In this document: positions 8,950 through 17,814 of the stretch, piece by piece
Numbering within the stretch: the first letter of the stretch is position 1
Layout: each line of letters begins with the position of its first letter
Assembly: GCF_025960985.1 (NCBI RefSeq)
Contig: NZ_JAOQMX010000001.1
Span: 62,001-126,000, forward strand
DNA: 64,000 bases
DNA from: Flavobacterium psychraerolatum
GTDB taxonomy: Bacteria > Bacteroidota > Bacteroidia > Flavobacteriales > Flavobacteriaceae
Direction: 5' to 3'
Notes under the pieces: generated by a model
Database searches by the model: none
The model's input: the letters and a program-made list of their open reading frames with translations, nothing else
What the model was told of the DNA's origin: nothing
Position numbers and translations under genes: made by a program

Positions 8950-8968
8950 ACTTTTAAATTTGTAAAAC
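8932..8968 (-). terminator. Intrinsic terminator of the orphan gene at 9002-9436
   Basis: Read on the minus strand: stem GTTTTACAAA/TTTGTAAAAC (arms 8959-8968 and 8941-8950) with an 8-base loop, followed by nine T. It starts 34 bases after the stop of the 9002-9436 gene. Confidence 0.75.
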
Positions 8969-9001
8969 TCTTTTGAAATGAGGATCTTATTGTTTTAAAA
9001 A

Positions 9002-9436
9002 CTAAACGTTTTGCACTGTTGTTTCTGTTCCTCTTGATGATATTGGGTCAATATTCCATAAATACGACTCTAGCGTTTTGATGGTATGACCATGAGATTG
9101 AATTGGCATTTCAAAGCTAAAATAGTATGGATATAAACTAGTTGGAACAACTTCTTTATAATCATAAGCGATATACAACTCCTGCGTATGTGCGCCCAAA
9201 ATTTGATGCGCCAAATAAATATCCAATGAAGCAATAGCGTCTGATGCGTCAATAAAAACAGTTCCGCTCACGGTAACTGTGGTAAGCGCTTCGTTGTACT
9301 TAGCGCTAACTAAGGGTGGTAATGGTGCTACCGTAGTTTGTGTTGACGGACTTATTAATTCTCCTTTGGTGAGCGCATTGATCGTGGTAAAAAATACTGC
9401 ACCGTTTGACAAATTTGTTTTGGAATCTGTACTCAT
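9002..9436 (-). CDS. Hypothetical protein, 144 residues
   Basis: I do not recognise this protein. It has no signal peptide, membrane segment or cysteine. The N-terminal third is Ser/Thr/Pro-rich (TTVAPLPPLVSAKYN), followed by alternating strand-like segments (TTVTVSGTVFIDASDA) and an aromatic-rich C-terminal half (YIAYDYKEVVPTSLYPYYFSFEMP), which together suggest a small beta-sandwich. It is a single-gene unit, with its own strong terminator and about 180 bases to the next gene on each side. ATG at 9436 is the only sensible start. The lack of a recognisable family makes it the least explained intact gene here. Confidence 0.65.
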   Translation of the reverse strand: MSTDSKTNLSNGAVFFTTINALTKGELISPSTQTTVAPLPPLVSAKYNEALTTVTVSGTVFIDASDAIASLDIYLAHQILGAHTQELYIAYDYKEVVPTSLYPYYFSFEMPIQSHGHTIKTLESYLWNIDPISSRGTETTVQNV

Positions 9437-9612
9437 TTTAAATATGTTTTTGGATTAAGTCCGTAAACATAGCAAAAATTGTGTCTGTTTTGCAAAAATA
9501 GAAGGCGTTGAACTATAACATTTCCTCATTAATCAATTAGACAAACTCTAAAGCTATAAATACAAAAAGGATCGTAATTATTGATGCAGTATCGGTTATT
9601 TAGTTAGAAAAA

Positions 9613-10728
9613 TCATTTAATAAACTCCCTAAAATTCTCTTTGGTCACCACCAAATATTCCGGATGATACGCTTCTTCAAAGGATTTTGGTAATTTTACT
9701 TTTTTTAAAGGAGACCATTTGAACTCAAAAGCACTCACTGCATCAGCTGTGGTTTCGATATAATCAATTTCTTGCTGAGCAGTTGTTCTCCAAAAATAAG
9801 GTTTTGCCAAACTATTTGCATATGACAATTTTTTCACCCGCTCCGAAACTAAGAAATTCTCCCACAATGCGCCTTTGTCTTGTCTAAATTCTAAAGAATT
9901 GAAATTACCTATCAACATATTGCGAACACCATTATCATAAAAATATAATTTACGATTGGCTTTGATTTCGTTTCGAATGTTCTTACTAAAACTATTCAAT
10001 CTAAAAATCACAAAAGCTTTTTCGAGCAAATCAATATAATTACTCACCGTATTTTTATCTACACCAACGAGTTGCGCAATTTCGTTATAGCTTACTTCAC
10101 TTCCTACTTGCAATGCTAAAGCTTGTAGAATCTTCTCTAAAACTTCTGACTTTCTAATGCCTGCTAAACTCAGCACATCTTTGTATAAATAACTTGAAAC
10201 TAAGTTTTTTAAGATTTCATACTCATTTCCAAAATTATTGATTACATCCGGATACATTCCGTAGAGCAAGCGCAACTCCAATTGCTGCTGTGCTTTGATG
10301 TAACCGACATTATTTTCGAATTCGTTCCATGAAATTGGGTATAAGTGGTACTCAAATTTTCTACCAGTAAGCGGCTCTTGGGTAACAAGATTAATATCGA
10401 AAGCAGAGGATCCACTCACAATCACTTGCACCTCTTTGATTTGGTCCACAATGATTTTTAGTTTTAATCCAATATTTGGTATTCGCTGTACCTCATCAAT
10501 GAAAACGTATTTATAAGTCCCTATAATACTTTTCAGTGTTTCGGTATTAGCATTTGACAAAGTATCCACCACAACAGCGTCATCTCCATCCAAAAATAAG
10601 AACGGAATTCCATCTAATAAGCTATTTACCAATGTAGTTTTACCAACTTGCCTTGGTCCTATTAGTAAAACAACCTTGCCTTTGTTCAGATTACCTTTAA
10701 TTCTACGGGTTAAATCTCTAAAAATCAT
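9613..10728 (-). CDS. AAA ATPase with C-terminal DUF4143 (nuclease-fold) domain
   Basis: 371 residues from the ATG at 10728; a TTG 30 bases upstream also reads in frame but lies upstream of the predicted -7 box. Walker A is GPRQVGKT (residues 24-31), Walker B is FIDEVQRI (about 80), and a winged-helix segment (IAQLVGVDKNTVSNYIDLLEKAF) lies near residue 210. The C-terminal EIDYI...EFKW pattern is the degenerate PD-(D/E)XK-like core of DUF4143. Such ATPases are widespread accessory genes of unclear role. The winged helix and the operator-like tandem repeat before the gene suggest autoregulation. Confidence 0.87.
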   Translation of the reverse strand: MIFRDLTRRIKGNLNKGKVVLLIGPRQVGKTTLVNSLLDGIPFLFLDGDDAVVVDTLSNANTETLKSIIGTYKYVFIDEVQRIPNIGLKLKIIVDQIKEVQVIVSGSSAFDINLVTQEPLTGRKFEYHLYPISWNEFENNVGYIKAQQQLELRLLYGMYPDVINNFGNEYEILKNLVSSYLYKDVLSLAGIRKSEVLEKILQALALQVGSEVSYNEIAQLVGVDKNTVSNYIDLLEKAFVIFRLNSFSKNIRNEIKANRKLYFYDNGVRNMLIGNFNSLEFRQDKGALWENFLVSERVKKLSYANSLAKPYFWRTTAQQEIDYIETTADAVSAFEFKWSPLKKVKLPKSFEEAYHPEYLVVTKENFREFIK

Positions 10729-10744
10729 GACTTTAAATTTAAAC

Positions 10745-10775
10745 CAAAGATAATACAAAAAACTCTATTCACCAA
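10745..10775 (-). promoter_or_regulatory. Promoter of the DUF4143 ATPase
   Basis: On the minus strand TATCTTTG (10752-10745) is preceded, after 20 bases, by TTG (10775-10773) that lies inside the first copy of the 33-bp repeat. The transcript should start near 10738, ten bases before the ATG at 10728, which supports that start. Confidence 0.6.
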
Positions 10776-10846
10776 TATTATAGTGTTTTTGGTGAACGTA
10801 TTCACCAATATTACCCTATTTTCGGTGAACGTATTCACCAATATTA
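10768..10846. repeat. 33-bp tandem repeat with palindromic GGTGAA-N4-TTCACC junctions
   Basis: TTCACCAATATTA occurs at 10768, 10801 and 10834, a period of exactly 33. The first two units end in GGTGAACGTA, so each junction forms GGTGAA-CGTA-TTCACC (10791-10806 and 10824-10839). Only the ten bases in the middle of the unit vary. It covers the -33 region of the ATPase promoter and looks like a multi-site operator. Confidence 0.85.
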
Positions 10847-10992
10847 CAATTATTAAAGAAAAATAACGAGGCTCTACCTCAAAATCAACTCTCTTTCTAC
10901 CCAAAAAGAAGCAGAATAGAATTTATTTTCATAAATAGAAGCAGTTTGAAGAATGAACCTAAAATATAGAAAAGCAATTCAAACCTGGTATT

Positions 10993-11622
10993 TCATATTG
11001 TTTTCTCAAAGACAAATGCGTCGATGAACCTACCATAATACTGCTTTTTTTGGAGGACAGCATAGTTGTTTTTTATAAAGTAGGGATACATCGTAACCAA
11101 TTCTTTTGCCTCAACACTTGCTACTTTTTCGAAGAAAAAATACATTGTTTTTAGCAAATAATATTGCCAACGGCTCGTGGTGTGGTTATTACTAAAATCT
11201 GAAAACAACCAAAGTCCGTTTTCTTTTAATGTATTATGTAGTCGCTCAAATACAATTTCAGCTCGCTGTCTTGCAAAATTATCAAATAGAAAAGCAGTAA
11301 TTAGTACATCATAAGATTCGTGATCGATAAAATTTTCTATCGGAAGATGGACAAACGAAACCTTGTTGTTTCTAATTTTTCTCTGTTTGGCTAGCTGGAT
11401 CATATTAGCCGAAATTTCTACAAAAGTAATTTGTAGGTTATCATGACTTTTAGCTATTTCTTCGAGAATCCAACCGGTTCCACCACCGACAATCAATATT
11501 TTTTGATCGCTTTTGATATAAGACAACTGCTCTTTTTGCGCATTGACCTGAGATTTCAAAAATACAATTCTGCTAAGACCATCGTACCACGAAGCGATAA
11601 AATCATAATTATTGGTTTTCAT
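10993..11622 (-). CDS. Class I SAM-dependent methyltransferase
   Basis: 209 residues with a Rossmann-type methyltransferase core: motif I ILIVGGGTGWILEEIAK (about 44-60), the acidic end of strand 2 (ITFVEIS, about 70), and motif IV YDVLITAFLFDNF (about 105-117). It resembles small-molecule methyltransferases of the UbiE/type-11 group but I cannot name a substrate. It lies downstream of the UbiA-like gene on the same strand with a 128-base gap, so a joint role in isoprenoid-linked modification is possible but only inferred. ATG at 11622 gives a natural N-terminus. Confidence 0.82.
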   Translation of the reverse strand: MKTNNYDFIASWYDGLSRIVFLKSQVNAQKEQLSYIKSDQKILIVGGGTGWILEEIAKSHDNLQITFVEISANMIQLAKQRKIRNNKVSFVHLPIENFIDHESYDVLITAFLFDNFARQRAEIVFERLHNTLKENGLWLFSDFSNNHTTSRWQYYLLKTMYFFFEKVASVEAKELVTMYPYFIKNNYAVLQKKQYYGRFIDAFVFEKTI

Positions 11623-11750
11623 AGGTAGCTCATATTAGTTTTTGAATGCGAAATAGAATGGCTTTGTTTGTTCTTGAAAACCCCGATTGCACCACTTGAT
11701 TCTTGCTTTCGACCAAATCTTACTTATGCTGCTATTGTATCGGCTATATT

Positions 11751-12671
11751 TTACCAGTGATTTTTCAAAATTAGCTCAGCCAAGATACCGCAAATGGCTT
11801 TTACTAGAATTAATCCATCAATAATAATTAAATAAAAGAGAATGTTTTTTTTGGTATACATGAAAAAAGCAACCATGATGGTGAGCAAGAACGGAATCAA
11901 ATTGATTCCGATTTTCATGGGACTCAAATCTTGAATGTACCCGAAAATAAGAAAAGAAATCATTCCGATAATTAATAGCGGCAGTAAAATAAAACCAATT
12001 GTTTTTTGAATTCCAATTCGAACCACAAAGGTTTTTAATTCTCTATTTACATCAATTTCATAGTCCTTAATATCAAACATTATTGCATTTACAGTACAAA
12101 ACATCCAGTTTTGAATAAACAACCAAATCCATAAAAAGGTATTTTCTTCTATAAAATTCGATTCAATGCTTAGCATTATGATTGGTAGAATATTGGCCGT
12201 ACTTGCCCATAGAAATCCAATAATAAAAGGCTTTAGCCAACCCGTATTACGCAGGTTGAGATTGAAATACGTAGTAGGCAACAAACCATAGTACAAAGCA
12301 GCTAGACCAAGCATTAAAAACACAATTAGCCAATAATAAAGTGGTAAGTTGACAATGTTCCAAAAATTAACTACGATCTGATAAACTACTATAACAACAC
12401 TTATAAGGGCTAGTATAAATTGATTTTTTTTTAGAAATTTAGCATTACTAATGAACCATTTTGATCTTGGGTTTGTAGCACTTCCAAATTTTATCGCTCC
12501 CATATACGCATAGTTGTAATACACAATTGGTGCGCAAAAAACTAAAATATAATACCCCAATGAATTATACGGAATTCCTAATCTTAAAGTCGCTTCGATA
12601 TTCAGAGCTATGGCTAGTAGTCCGATAAAGAAATTTCCAAAAAAAATGAACTTTATTAATTTCAAACTCAT
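11751..12671 (-). CDS. UbiA-like polytopic membrane protein
   Basis: 306 residues with about eight or nine membrane helices, the architecture of UbiA prenyltransferases. The second aspartate motif is recognisable as DIKDYEID (near residues 198-205), followed by the conserved LKTFVVRIGIQKT stretch. The first aspartate motif (NDxxD) is not evident; the equivalent segment YYNYAYMGAIKFG lacks the acids. The protein may therefore be a divergent or catalytically altered family member. Flanked downstream by a methyltransferase gene on the same strand. Confidence 0.65.
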   Translation of the reverse strand: MSLKLIKFIFFGNFFIGLLAIALNIEATLRLGIPYNSLGYYILVFCAPIVYYNYAYMGAIKFGSATNPRSKWFISNAKFLKKNQFILALISVVIVVYQIVVNFWNIVNLPLYYWLIVFLMLGLAALYYGLLPTTYFNLNLRNTGWLKPFIIGFLWASTANILPIIMLSIESNFIEENTFLWIWLFIQNWMFCTVNAIMFDIKDYEIDVNRELKTFVVRIGIQKTIGFILLPLLIIGMISFLIFGYIQDLSPMKIGINLIPFLLTIMVAFFMYTKKNILFYLIIIDGLILVKAICGILAELILKNHW

Positions 12672-12976
12672 AGTAACAACTTCTTTTTTAATTTGCTTTA
12701 GTTTTGATACGGTATCAAGTGGTACAAACAGTAAACAAATTCAATATATAAATGTCACCTAGCTCAAGCTACCTTTTCTAAATTCATTCCAAAACCTAAA
12801 CTCCCTTAAATTTAGAAATCCAAAAAGCCTTGCAGTCGGTTCATCTGACAAAAATAAGGAATTGCTTAGAATATCAACCGCGATATATTAAAATCTAGTA
12901 AATTCAGTCTTTAATAGAATTACGCTTGATTAATAATGCTTATTTTTATTTCATTTATAAAATAACCCAGAAACAG
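12672..12976. other. Intergenic stretch between divergent genes
   Basis: About 300 A+T-rich bases hold the divergent starts of the UbiA-like gene and the ABC permease. I see a short palindrome (GATACGGTATC, 12706-12716) but no convincing TTG/TAnnTTTG pair, no RNA gene and no dispersed repeat. Confidence 0.5.
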
Positions 12977-13891
12977 ATGTTCCAAATAGTCACCAGACTG
13001 ATTGAAATACGATTGCGTAAATTTTTACCTCCCAAAGATAAAACCGCCATTGTTCTATTTATAGGTTTGTACTTCTCCTTAGCTTACCTTTTGAATTCAA
13101 AATATGAAATGCTCCAGAATTATATTTTTTTATTCGCTATCGAAATATTTACCTATCACACCAACAGAACCGATTTAGAATTATTACAACTCAATAAAAA
13201 ATACAGAAGCATTCTTTTTATCGAATACCTTTGCTATAGTTTGCCTTTTTTACTGATTTTAGTGCTGCACCTAAATTACATACAACTCAGTTTGTACCTA
13301 ATCATGATCGCAGCCGCTATCTATACTCCAAGGGCACAAACCAAAAAAATTAAATATCCATTTCGACTGTTTGATCCTTTTTGACATATTTCTTTTCGAA
13401 AAAATAAATTATGGTTCGTTTTACCGCTTCCATTATTGCTCTTATACATGGGCGCGACACACAAAAATGACAATTTGATTCTGGTTTCTTTTGGTATTAG
13501 CGCACTACTTTCGAGTAGTATCTTTAATAATAGAGAACCCATTCAATTCATTAAAGCCACGGTTTTCGAACCAAAAAAATACCTACAACACATTATTAAA
13601 AACAGTGCCATCAATAGTTTGATGATCATCATTCCTACTGTACTTGTTTTACTTATTTTACAAAAAACAAAGCTATTGCTATTTGTACCGTTATTATTTA
13701 TTTTTCCGATTATCAATATGCTATTAAAATATGCGTATTTCAAAAACCAGTTTATACAGCAAATTTATTTTGTGTTTGTAATAGGCAGTTGTATTCAAAT
13801 TTATTTGGCTCCCGTCATTTTACTATTACTGCCGTACTTGTACAAAAAAGCTGTTACCAACCTTCAACTCATGCACTATGCTTCAAATTAA
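12977..13891 (+). pseudogene. ABC transporter permease interrupted by one in-frame TGA
   Basis: One reading frame runs from the ATG at 12977 to the TAA at 13889-13891 with a single TGA at 13382-13384. An in-frame TTG at 12926 is an alternative start. The two halves are polytopic membrane sequence, and the frame does not shift across the stop: FRLFDPF is followed by HISFRKNKLWF and then hydrophobic segments. A Trp (TGG) at the TGA would restore a 304-residue permease of the size expected beside the ATPase gene, which overlaps its end by 14 bases. Either the gene has recently died, or the base is a sequencing error, or UGA is read through. Codon use on both sides is normal and the partner ATPase is intact. 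Confidence 0.8.
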
Positions 13892-14510
13892 TATTGTCGA
13901 AAAAAAATATAAAGATCAGGTAGTTTTGAAAGAGGCTAATTTTCATATTCTTCAAAACGGAATTTATGGTATCGTTGGAAAAAACGGCCAAGGAAAAACA
14001 ACTTTATTCAAATGCATATTAGGATTCGAGCCCTTTGAAGGCAGCTGCACATTCGATAATAAAAAAATCGTTTTACAAGATGTAGCTTGGTGTCCGGCAG
14101 AGTCACCAATATATGAGGAGTTAAGTCCGGCCGAATTCTATACCTTTTACTGTTCTATTTTGGGTATCGAAAACAACCAATCTCCAAAACTTTTTGATGT
14201 GCCCGAGGACAAATTAGTCAAAGAATTTTCGACAGGTATGAAAAAGAAAGCTTTTTTGAATGCTCTCTTTCAAAAAGACTATCCTGTTTACATTCTTGAC
14301 GAACCATTCAACGGTCTGGATATTGAGGCTAACTACATATTAATGAATTACCTAAAAGAAAAGGCCCAATATAGCATTGTACTGATCTCCTCTCACATTT
14401 TGGATGTTTTATTCACTAATTGCCTTAGAATTTTTGTGGTAAATAAAACTACAATTTCTGCTTACGATAAGGAGGAATACAATGAAATTCCGGCTAAATT
14501 ATTTGGTTAG
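13878..14510 (+). CDS. ABC transporter ATP-binding protein
   Basis: 210 residues, compact ABC ATPase. Walker A GKNGQGKTT is at about residues 36-44, the Q-loop region is short, the signature is a divergent STGMKKK (about 119-125) and Walker B is YILDEPFNGLD (about 140-150), followed by the switch His in LISSHILDV. The small size and signature resemble ATPases of bacteriocin/antibiotic-export or gliding-type ABC exporters. The start overlaps the last 14 bases of the interrupted permease, so the two form one transporter operon. With the permease broken, this ATPase may have no partner. Confidence 0.88.
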   Translation: MLQINIVEKKYKDQVVLKEANFHILQNGIYGIVGKNGQGKTTLFKCILGFEPFEGSCTFDNKKIVLQDVAWCPAESPIYEELSPAEFYTFYCSILGIENNQSPKLFDVPEDKLVKEFSTGMKKKAFLNALFQKDYPVYILDEPFNGLDIEANYILMNYLKEKAQYSIVLISSHILDVLFTNCLRIFVVNKTTISAYDKEEYNEIPAKLFG

Positions 14511-14727
14511 TTAATTTGATATAAAGCGCTCGCATTTATCTTCTTAATTTTAACAAAATCAAATCTAAAAAAGAATCATTTCCAATGAATTATGTTTATT
14601 TTTGCATCACGAAAAACACAACTATTTTTACTGAAAAATGTACCAATTCTGATATCAGCTTGTTTTTTGACAATTTAAAATCAGAATACAGCACATTCTT
14701 TAGATATAAAACAATAATTAGCTACAA

Positions 14728-17577
14728 ATGAAAACAGATGCTTTCGCTTTAAGACACATTGGACCTGAGGAATCAGACCTACAACACATGCTAAAAACCA
14801 TCGGGGTAGACTCTGTTGAACAACTTATCTCTGAGACGTTACCTGATGAAATTCGTCTAAAAGCTCCGTTGAACTTGGATCCAGAAATGACGGAATATGA
14901 ATATTTAAAACATATAACGCTGCTAGGAAACAAGAACAAAATGTTCAAAACCTATATTGGTTTGGGGTACAATCAAGCAATCGTTCCGGCGGTAATTCAA
15001 CGAAATGTTTTTGAAAGTCCAGGATGGTACACGGCATACACGCCTTACCAAGCAGAAATAGCTCAAGGAAGATTGGAAGCTATTTTGAATTTTCAAACAA
15101 CTGTAATTGAACTTTCTGGAATGGAAATTGCAAATGCTTCGTTACTAGATGAGGCTACTGCAGCAGCAGAAGCGATGGCACTTTTGTTTGATGTTCGAAC
15201 AAGAGACCAAAAGAAAGCTAATGTGTGTAAGTTCTTTGTTTCTGAAGAAATTTTACCACAAACTCTATCTGTTTTGCAAACTCGTTCTACACCAATTGGC
15301 GTAGAATTGGTTATAGGAAACCATGAAACTTTTGATTTTTCATCTGAGTTTTTTGGAGCCGTTCTTCAATATCCAGGTAAATTTGGACAAGTTTATGATT
15401 ACGCATCGTTTATTGCTACGGCAGCTGCAAACGAAATTAAAGTAGCTGTTGCTGCTGATATTTTGAGTTTGGCAAAACTGACTCCTCCAGGAGAAATGGG
15501 CGCTGCGGTAGTTTTTGGAACCACACAACGTTTCGGAATTCCGTTAGGGTACGGTGGACCACATGCCGCATACTTTGCTACAAAAGACGAATACAAACGC
15601 TCAATGCCAGGTAGAATTATCGGTGTGACTGTTGACACAGACGGAAATCGTGCCTTGCGTATGGCGTTGCAAACACGTGAGCAACACATAAAGCGTGACA
15701 AAGCAACCTCTAATATTTGTACTGCACAGGTTTTATTATCTGTAATGGCGAGTATGTATGCTGTTTATCATGGACCAAGAGGTTTAAAATATATTGCAAA
15801 CAAGGTTCATGCCTCGGCAGTGACCTTGGCAAATACGTTAGCAACTTTAGGATTTGAGCAAACAAACACGGCTTTCTTTGACACTGTAGTATTCAAAGCC
15901 GATGCTAAAAAAATAAGAGAAATTGCCGAAGCAAATGAGGTGAATTTTTACTACCCTACAGCAGATACGGTTTCAATTTCGATGAATGAAACAATTGGTT
16001 TTGCTGATTTGAATAAGGTAATTGCGATATTTGCAGAAGCAAAAGGAGTAAAAACTATTGTAGTTGCTGAATTATCAACTACCAACCATTTTCCTGAAAG
16101 TTTAGTTCGAACGTCAACTTTTTTACAACACGAAGTTTTTAACAGATACCATTCTGAAACTGCTTTGATGCGTTATATCAAAATGTTGGAGCGCAAAGAT
16201 TTGGCCTTGAACCATTCGATGATTTCGTTAGGTTCTTGTACGATGAAATTAAATGCAGCTGCTGAGATGTTGCCATTGAGTGCACCTAGCTGGAACAGTA
16301 TTCACCCGTTTGCTCCACTAGATCAAGCGCAAGGATACCAAGAAATGCTGAAAAAACTAGAAGAGCAGTTAAACGAAATTACTGGTTTTGCAGCTACAAC
16401 TTTGCAACCTAACTCAGGTGCACAAGGAGAATATGCTGGATTAATGGTAATACGAGCGTACCACGAATCTAGAGGTGACGAACACCGAAAAATTGCTTTG
16501 ATTCCATCCTCGGCACACGGAACCAATCCGGCATCTGCTGCCATGGCAGGAATGAAAGTTGTGGTTACTAAAACACTTGAAAACGGAAATATAGATGTAG
16601 ATGATTTACGTGAAAAAGCTATTTTGCACAAAGACAACTTGTCTTGCTTAATGGTGACCTACCCATCAACACATGGTGTGTACGAAAGCGCAATTAAAGA
16701 AATCACTCAAATTATTCATGATAATGGTGGGCAAGTCTACATGGACGGAGCCAATATGAATGCTCAAGTGGGATTGACAAATCCTGCAACTATTGGGGCT
16801 GACGTTTGCCACTTGAATTTACATAAAACATTTGCGATCCCTCACGGTGGTGGTGGACCTGGAGTAGGACCTATTTGTGTTGCTCCACAATTGGCACCTT
16901 TTTTACCAACCAACCCATTAATTCCTACAGGTGGAGATAGCGCAATATCTGCGATATCTGCAGCACCTTGGGGCTCTGCTTTGGTTTGTTTGATTTCTTA
17001 CGGATACATCAAAATGCTTGGTGCTGATGGTGTAAAATCTGCTACAGAATATGCTATTTTGAACGCCAATTACATCAAAGAAAAACTAAGCGGTCATTAC
17101 GAAACTTTATATTCTGGAGAAAATGGTCGTGCGGCACATGAGATGATTTTGGAGTGTCGTCCATTTAAAGAAAAAGGAATTGAAGTAACAGATATCGCCA
17201 AACGTTTAATGGACTATGGTTTTCATGCGCCTACAGTTTCTTTCCCAGTAGCAGGTACTTTGATGATCGAACCTACAGAAAGTGAAAACCTAGAAGAATT
17301 GGACCGTTTCTGTGACGCTATGATTTCGATTCGAAAAGAGATCGAAGAAGCTACCATTGAGGACAAAAACAATGTGCTAAAAAATTCACCTCATACCTTG
17401 GCAATGCTAACAGCTGAAAATTGGACGTTACCGTACTCCAGAGAAAAAGCAGCATACCCATTGGAGTATATTGCTGATAACAAATTTTGGCCATCTGTAC
17501 GTCGCGCCGATGATGCGTATGGAGATAGAAATTTGGTTTGCAGCTGTGCTCCAATTGAAGCTTACATGGAAAGTTAA
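14728..17577 (+). CDS. gcvP: Glycine dehydrogenase (decarboxylating), glycine cleavage system P protein
   Basis: 949 residues, the full length of the single-chain P protein (fused P1 and P2). It decarboxylates glycine with pyridoxal phosphate and passes the aminomethyl group to the lipoyl H protein. The PLP lysine lies in HLNLHKTFAIPHGGGGPG near residue 700, followed by the glycine-rich loop. N-terminal FALRHIGP and internal TREQHIKRDKATSNICTAQ are family hallmarks. Other gcv genes are not in the window, as is usual in this group. A strong terminator follows. The 217-base leader region has a TATTTTTG box at 14597-14604 but no clear TTG partner and no sign of a glycine riboswitch. Confidence 0.97.
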   Translation: MKTDAFALRHIGPEESDLQHMLKTIGVDSVEQLISETLPDEIRLKAPLNLDPEMTEYEYLKHITLLGNKNKMFKTYIGLGYNQAIVPAVIQRNVFESPGWYTAYTPYQAEIAQGRLEAILNFQTTVIELSGMEIANASLLDEATAAAEAMALLFDVRTRDQKKANVCKFFVSEEILPQTLSVLQTRSTPIGVELVIGNHETFDFSSEFFGAVLQYPGKFGQVYDYASFIATAAANEIKVAVAADILSLAKLTPPGEMGAAVVFGTTQRFGIPLGYGGPHAAYFATKDEYKRSMPGRIIGVTVDTDGNRALRMALQTREQHIKRDKATSNICTAQVLLSVMASMYAVYHGPRGLKYIANKVHASAVTLANTLATLGFEQTNTAFFDTVVFKADAKKIREIAEANEVNFYYPTADTVSISMNETIGFADLNKVIAIFAEAKGVKTIVVAELSTTNHFPESLVRTSTFLQHEVFNRYHSETALMRYIKMLERKDLALNHSMISLGSCTMKLNAAAEMLPLSAPSWNSIHPFAPLDQAQGYQEMLKKLEEQLNEITGFAATTLQPNSGAQGEYAGLMVIRAYHESRGDEHRKIALIPSSAHGTNPASAAMAGMKVVVTKTLENGNIDVDDLREKAILHKDNLSCLMVTYPSTHGVYESAIKEITQIIHDNGGQVYMDGANMNAQVGLTNPATIGADVCHLNLHKTFAIPHGGGGPGVGPICVAPQLAPFLPTNPLIPTGGDSAISAISAAPWGSALVCLISYGYIKMLGADGVKSATEYAILNANYIKEKLSGHYETLYSGENGRAAHEMILECRPFKEKGIEVTDIAKRLMDYGFHAPTVSFPVAGTLMIEPTESENLEELDRFCDAMISIRKEIEEATIEDKNNVLKNSPHTLAMLTAENWTLPYSREKAAYPLEYIADNKFWPSVRRADDAYGDRNLVCSCAPIEAYMES

Positions 17578-17598
17578 AAACCATGTCGATACAGCGAT

Positions 17599-17636
17599 AA
17601 CGTCCCGATTATTCGGGACGTTTTGCTTTTTTTTCA
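17599..17636 (+). terminator. Intrinsic terminator of gcvP
   Basis: Perfect 10-bp stem AACGTCCCGA/TCGGGACGTT with a TTAT loop (17599-17622), then a T-rich tract. It starts 21 bases after the gcvP stop. Confidence 0.9.
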
Positions 17637-17814
17637 AACTTATTATTTCGGAAAACTTATTTGAATAATATTACAAATTAAGGAAAACACAAACAATTTA
17701 TCAAAAAAACAAGCTGGATAGACCCAAAGAATTCCAAATTACTAATTATGCATGCATAATATTTCATTTCTTTATTTTATCCTTACATTGCCTTAATTAT
17801 TTTACAACAACATC

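Noticed and set aside
10768-10846. Tandem repeat considered as a CRISPR fragment
   Set aside because: Spacers are only about 10 bases, the repeat includes a promoter element, and no cas genes are present.
13382-13384. TGA considered as a selenocysteine codon
   Set aside because: No reason for selenium chemistry in a membrane permease and no SECIS-like hairpin evident; nonsense change or error is simpler.
14511-14727. Glycine riboswitch before gcvP
   Set aside because: No paired GNRA-type aptamer structure visible and no such element is expected in this group; only a weak promoter box was seen.
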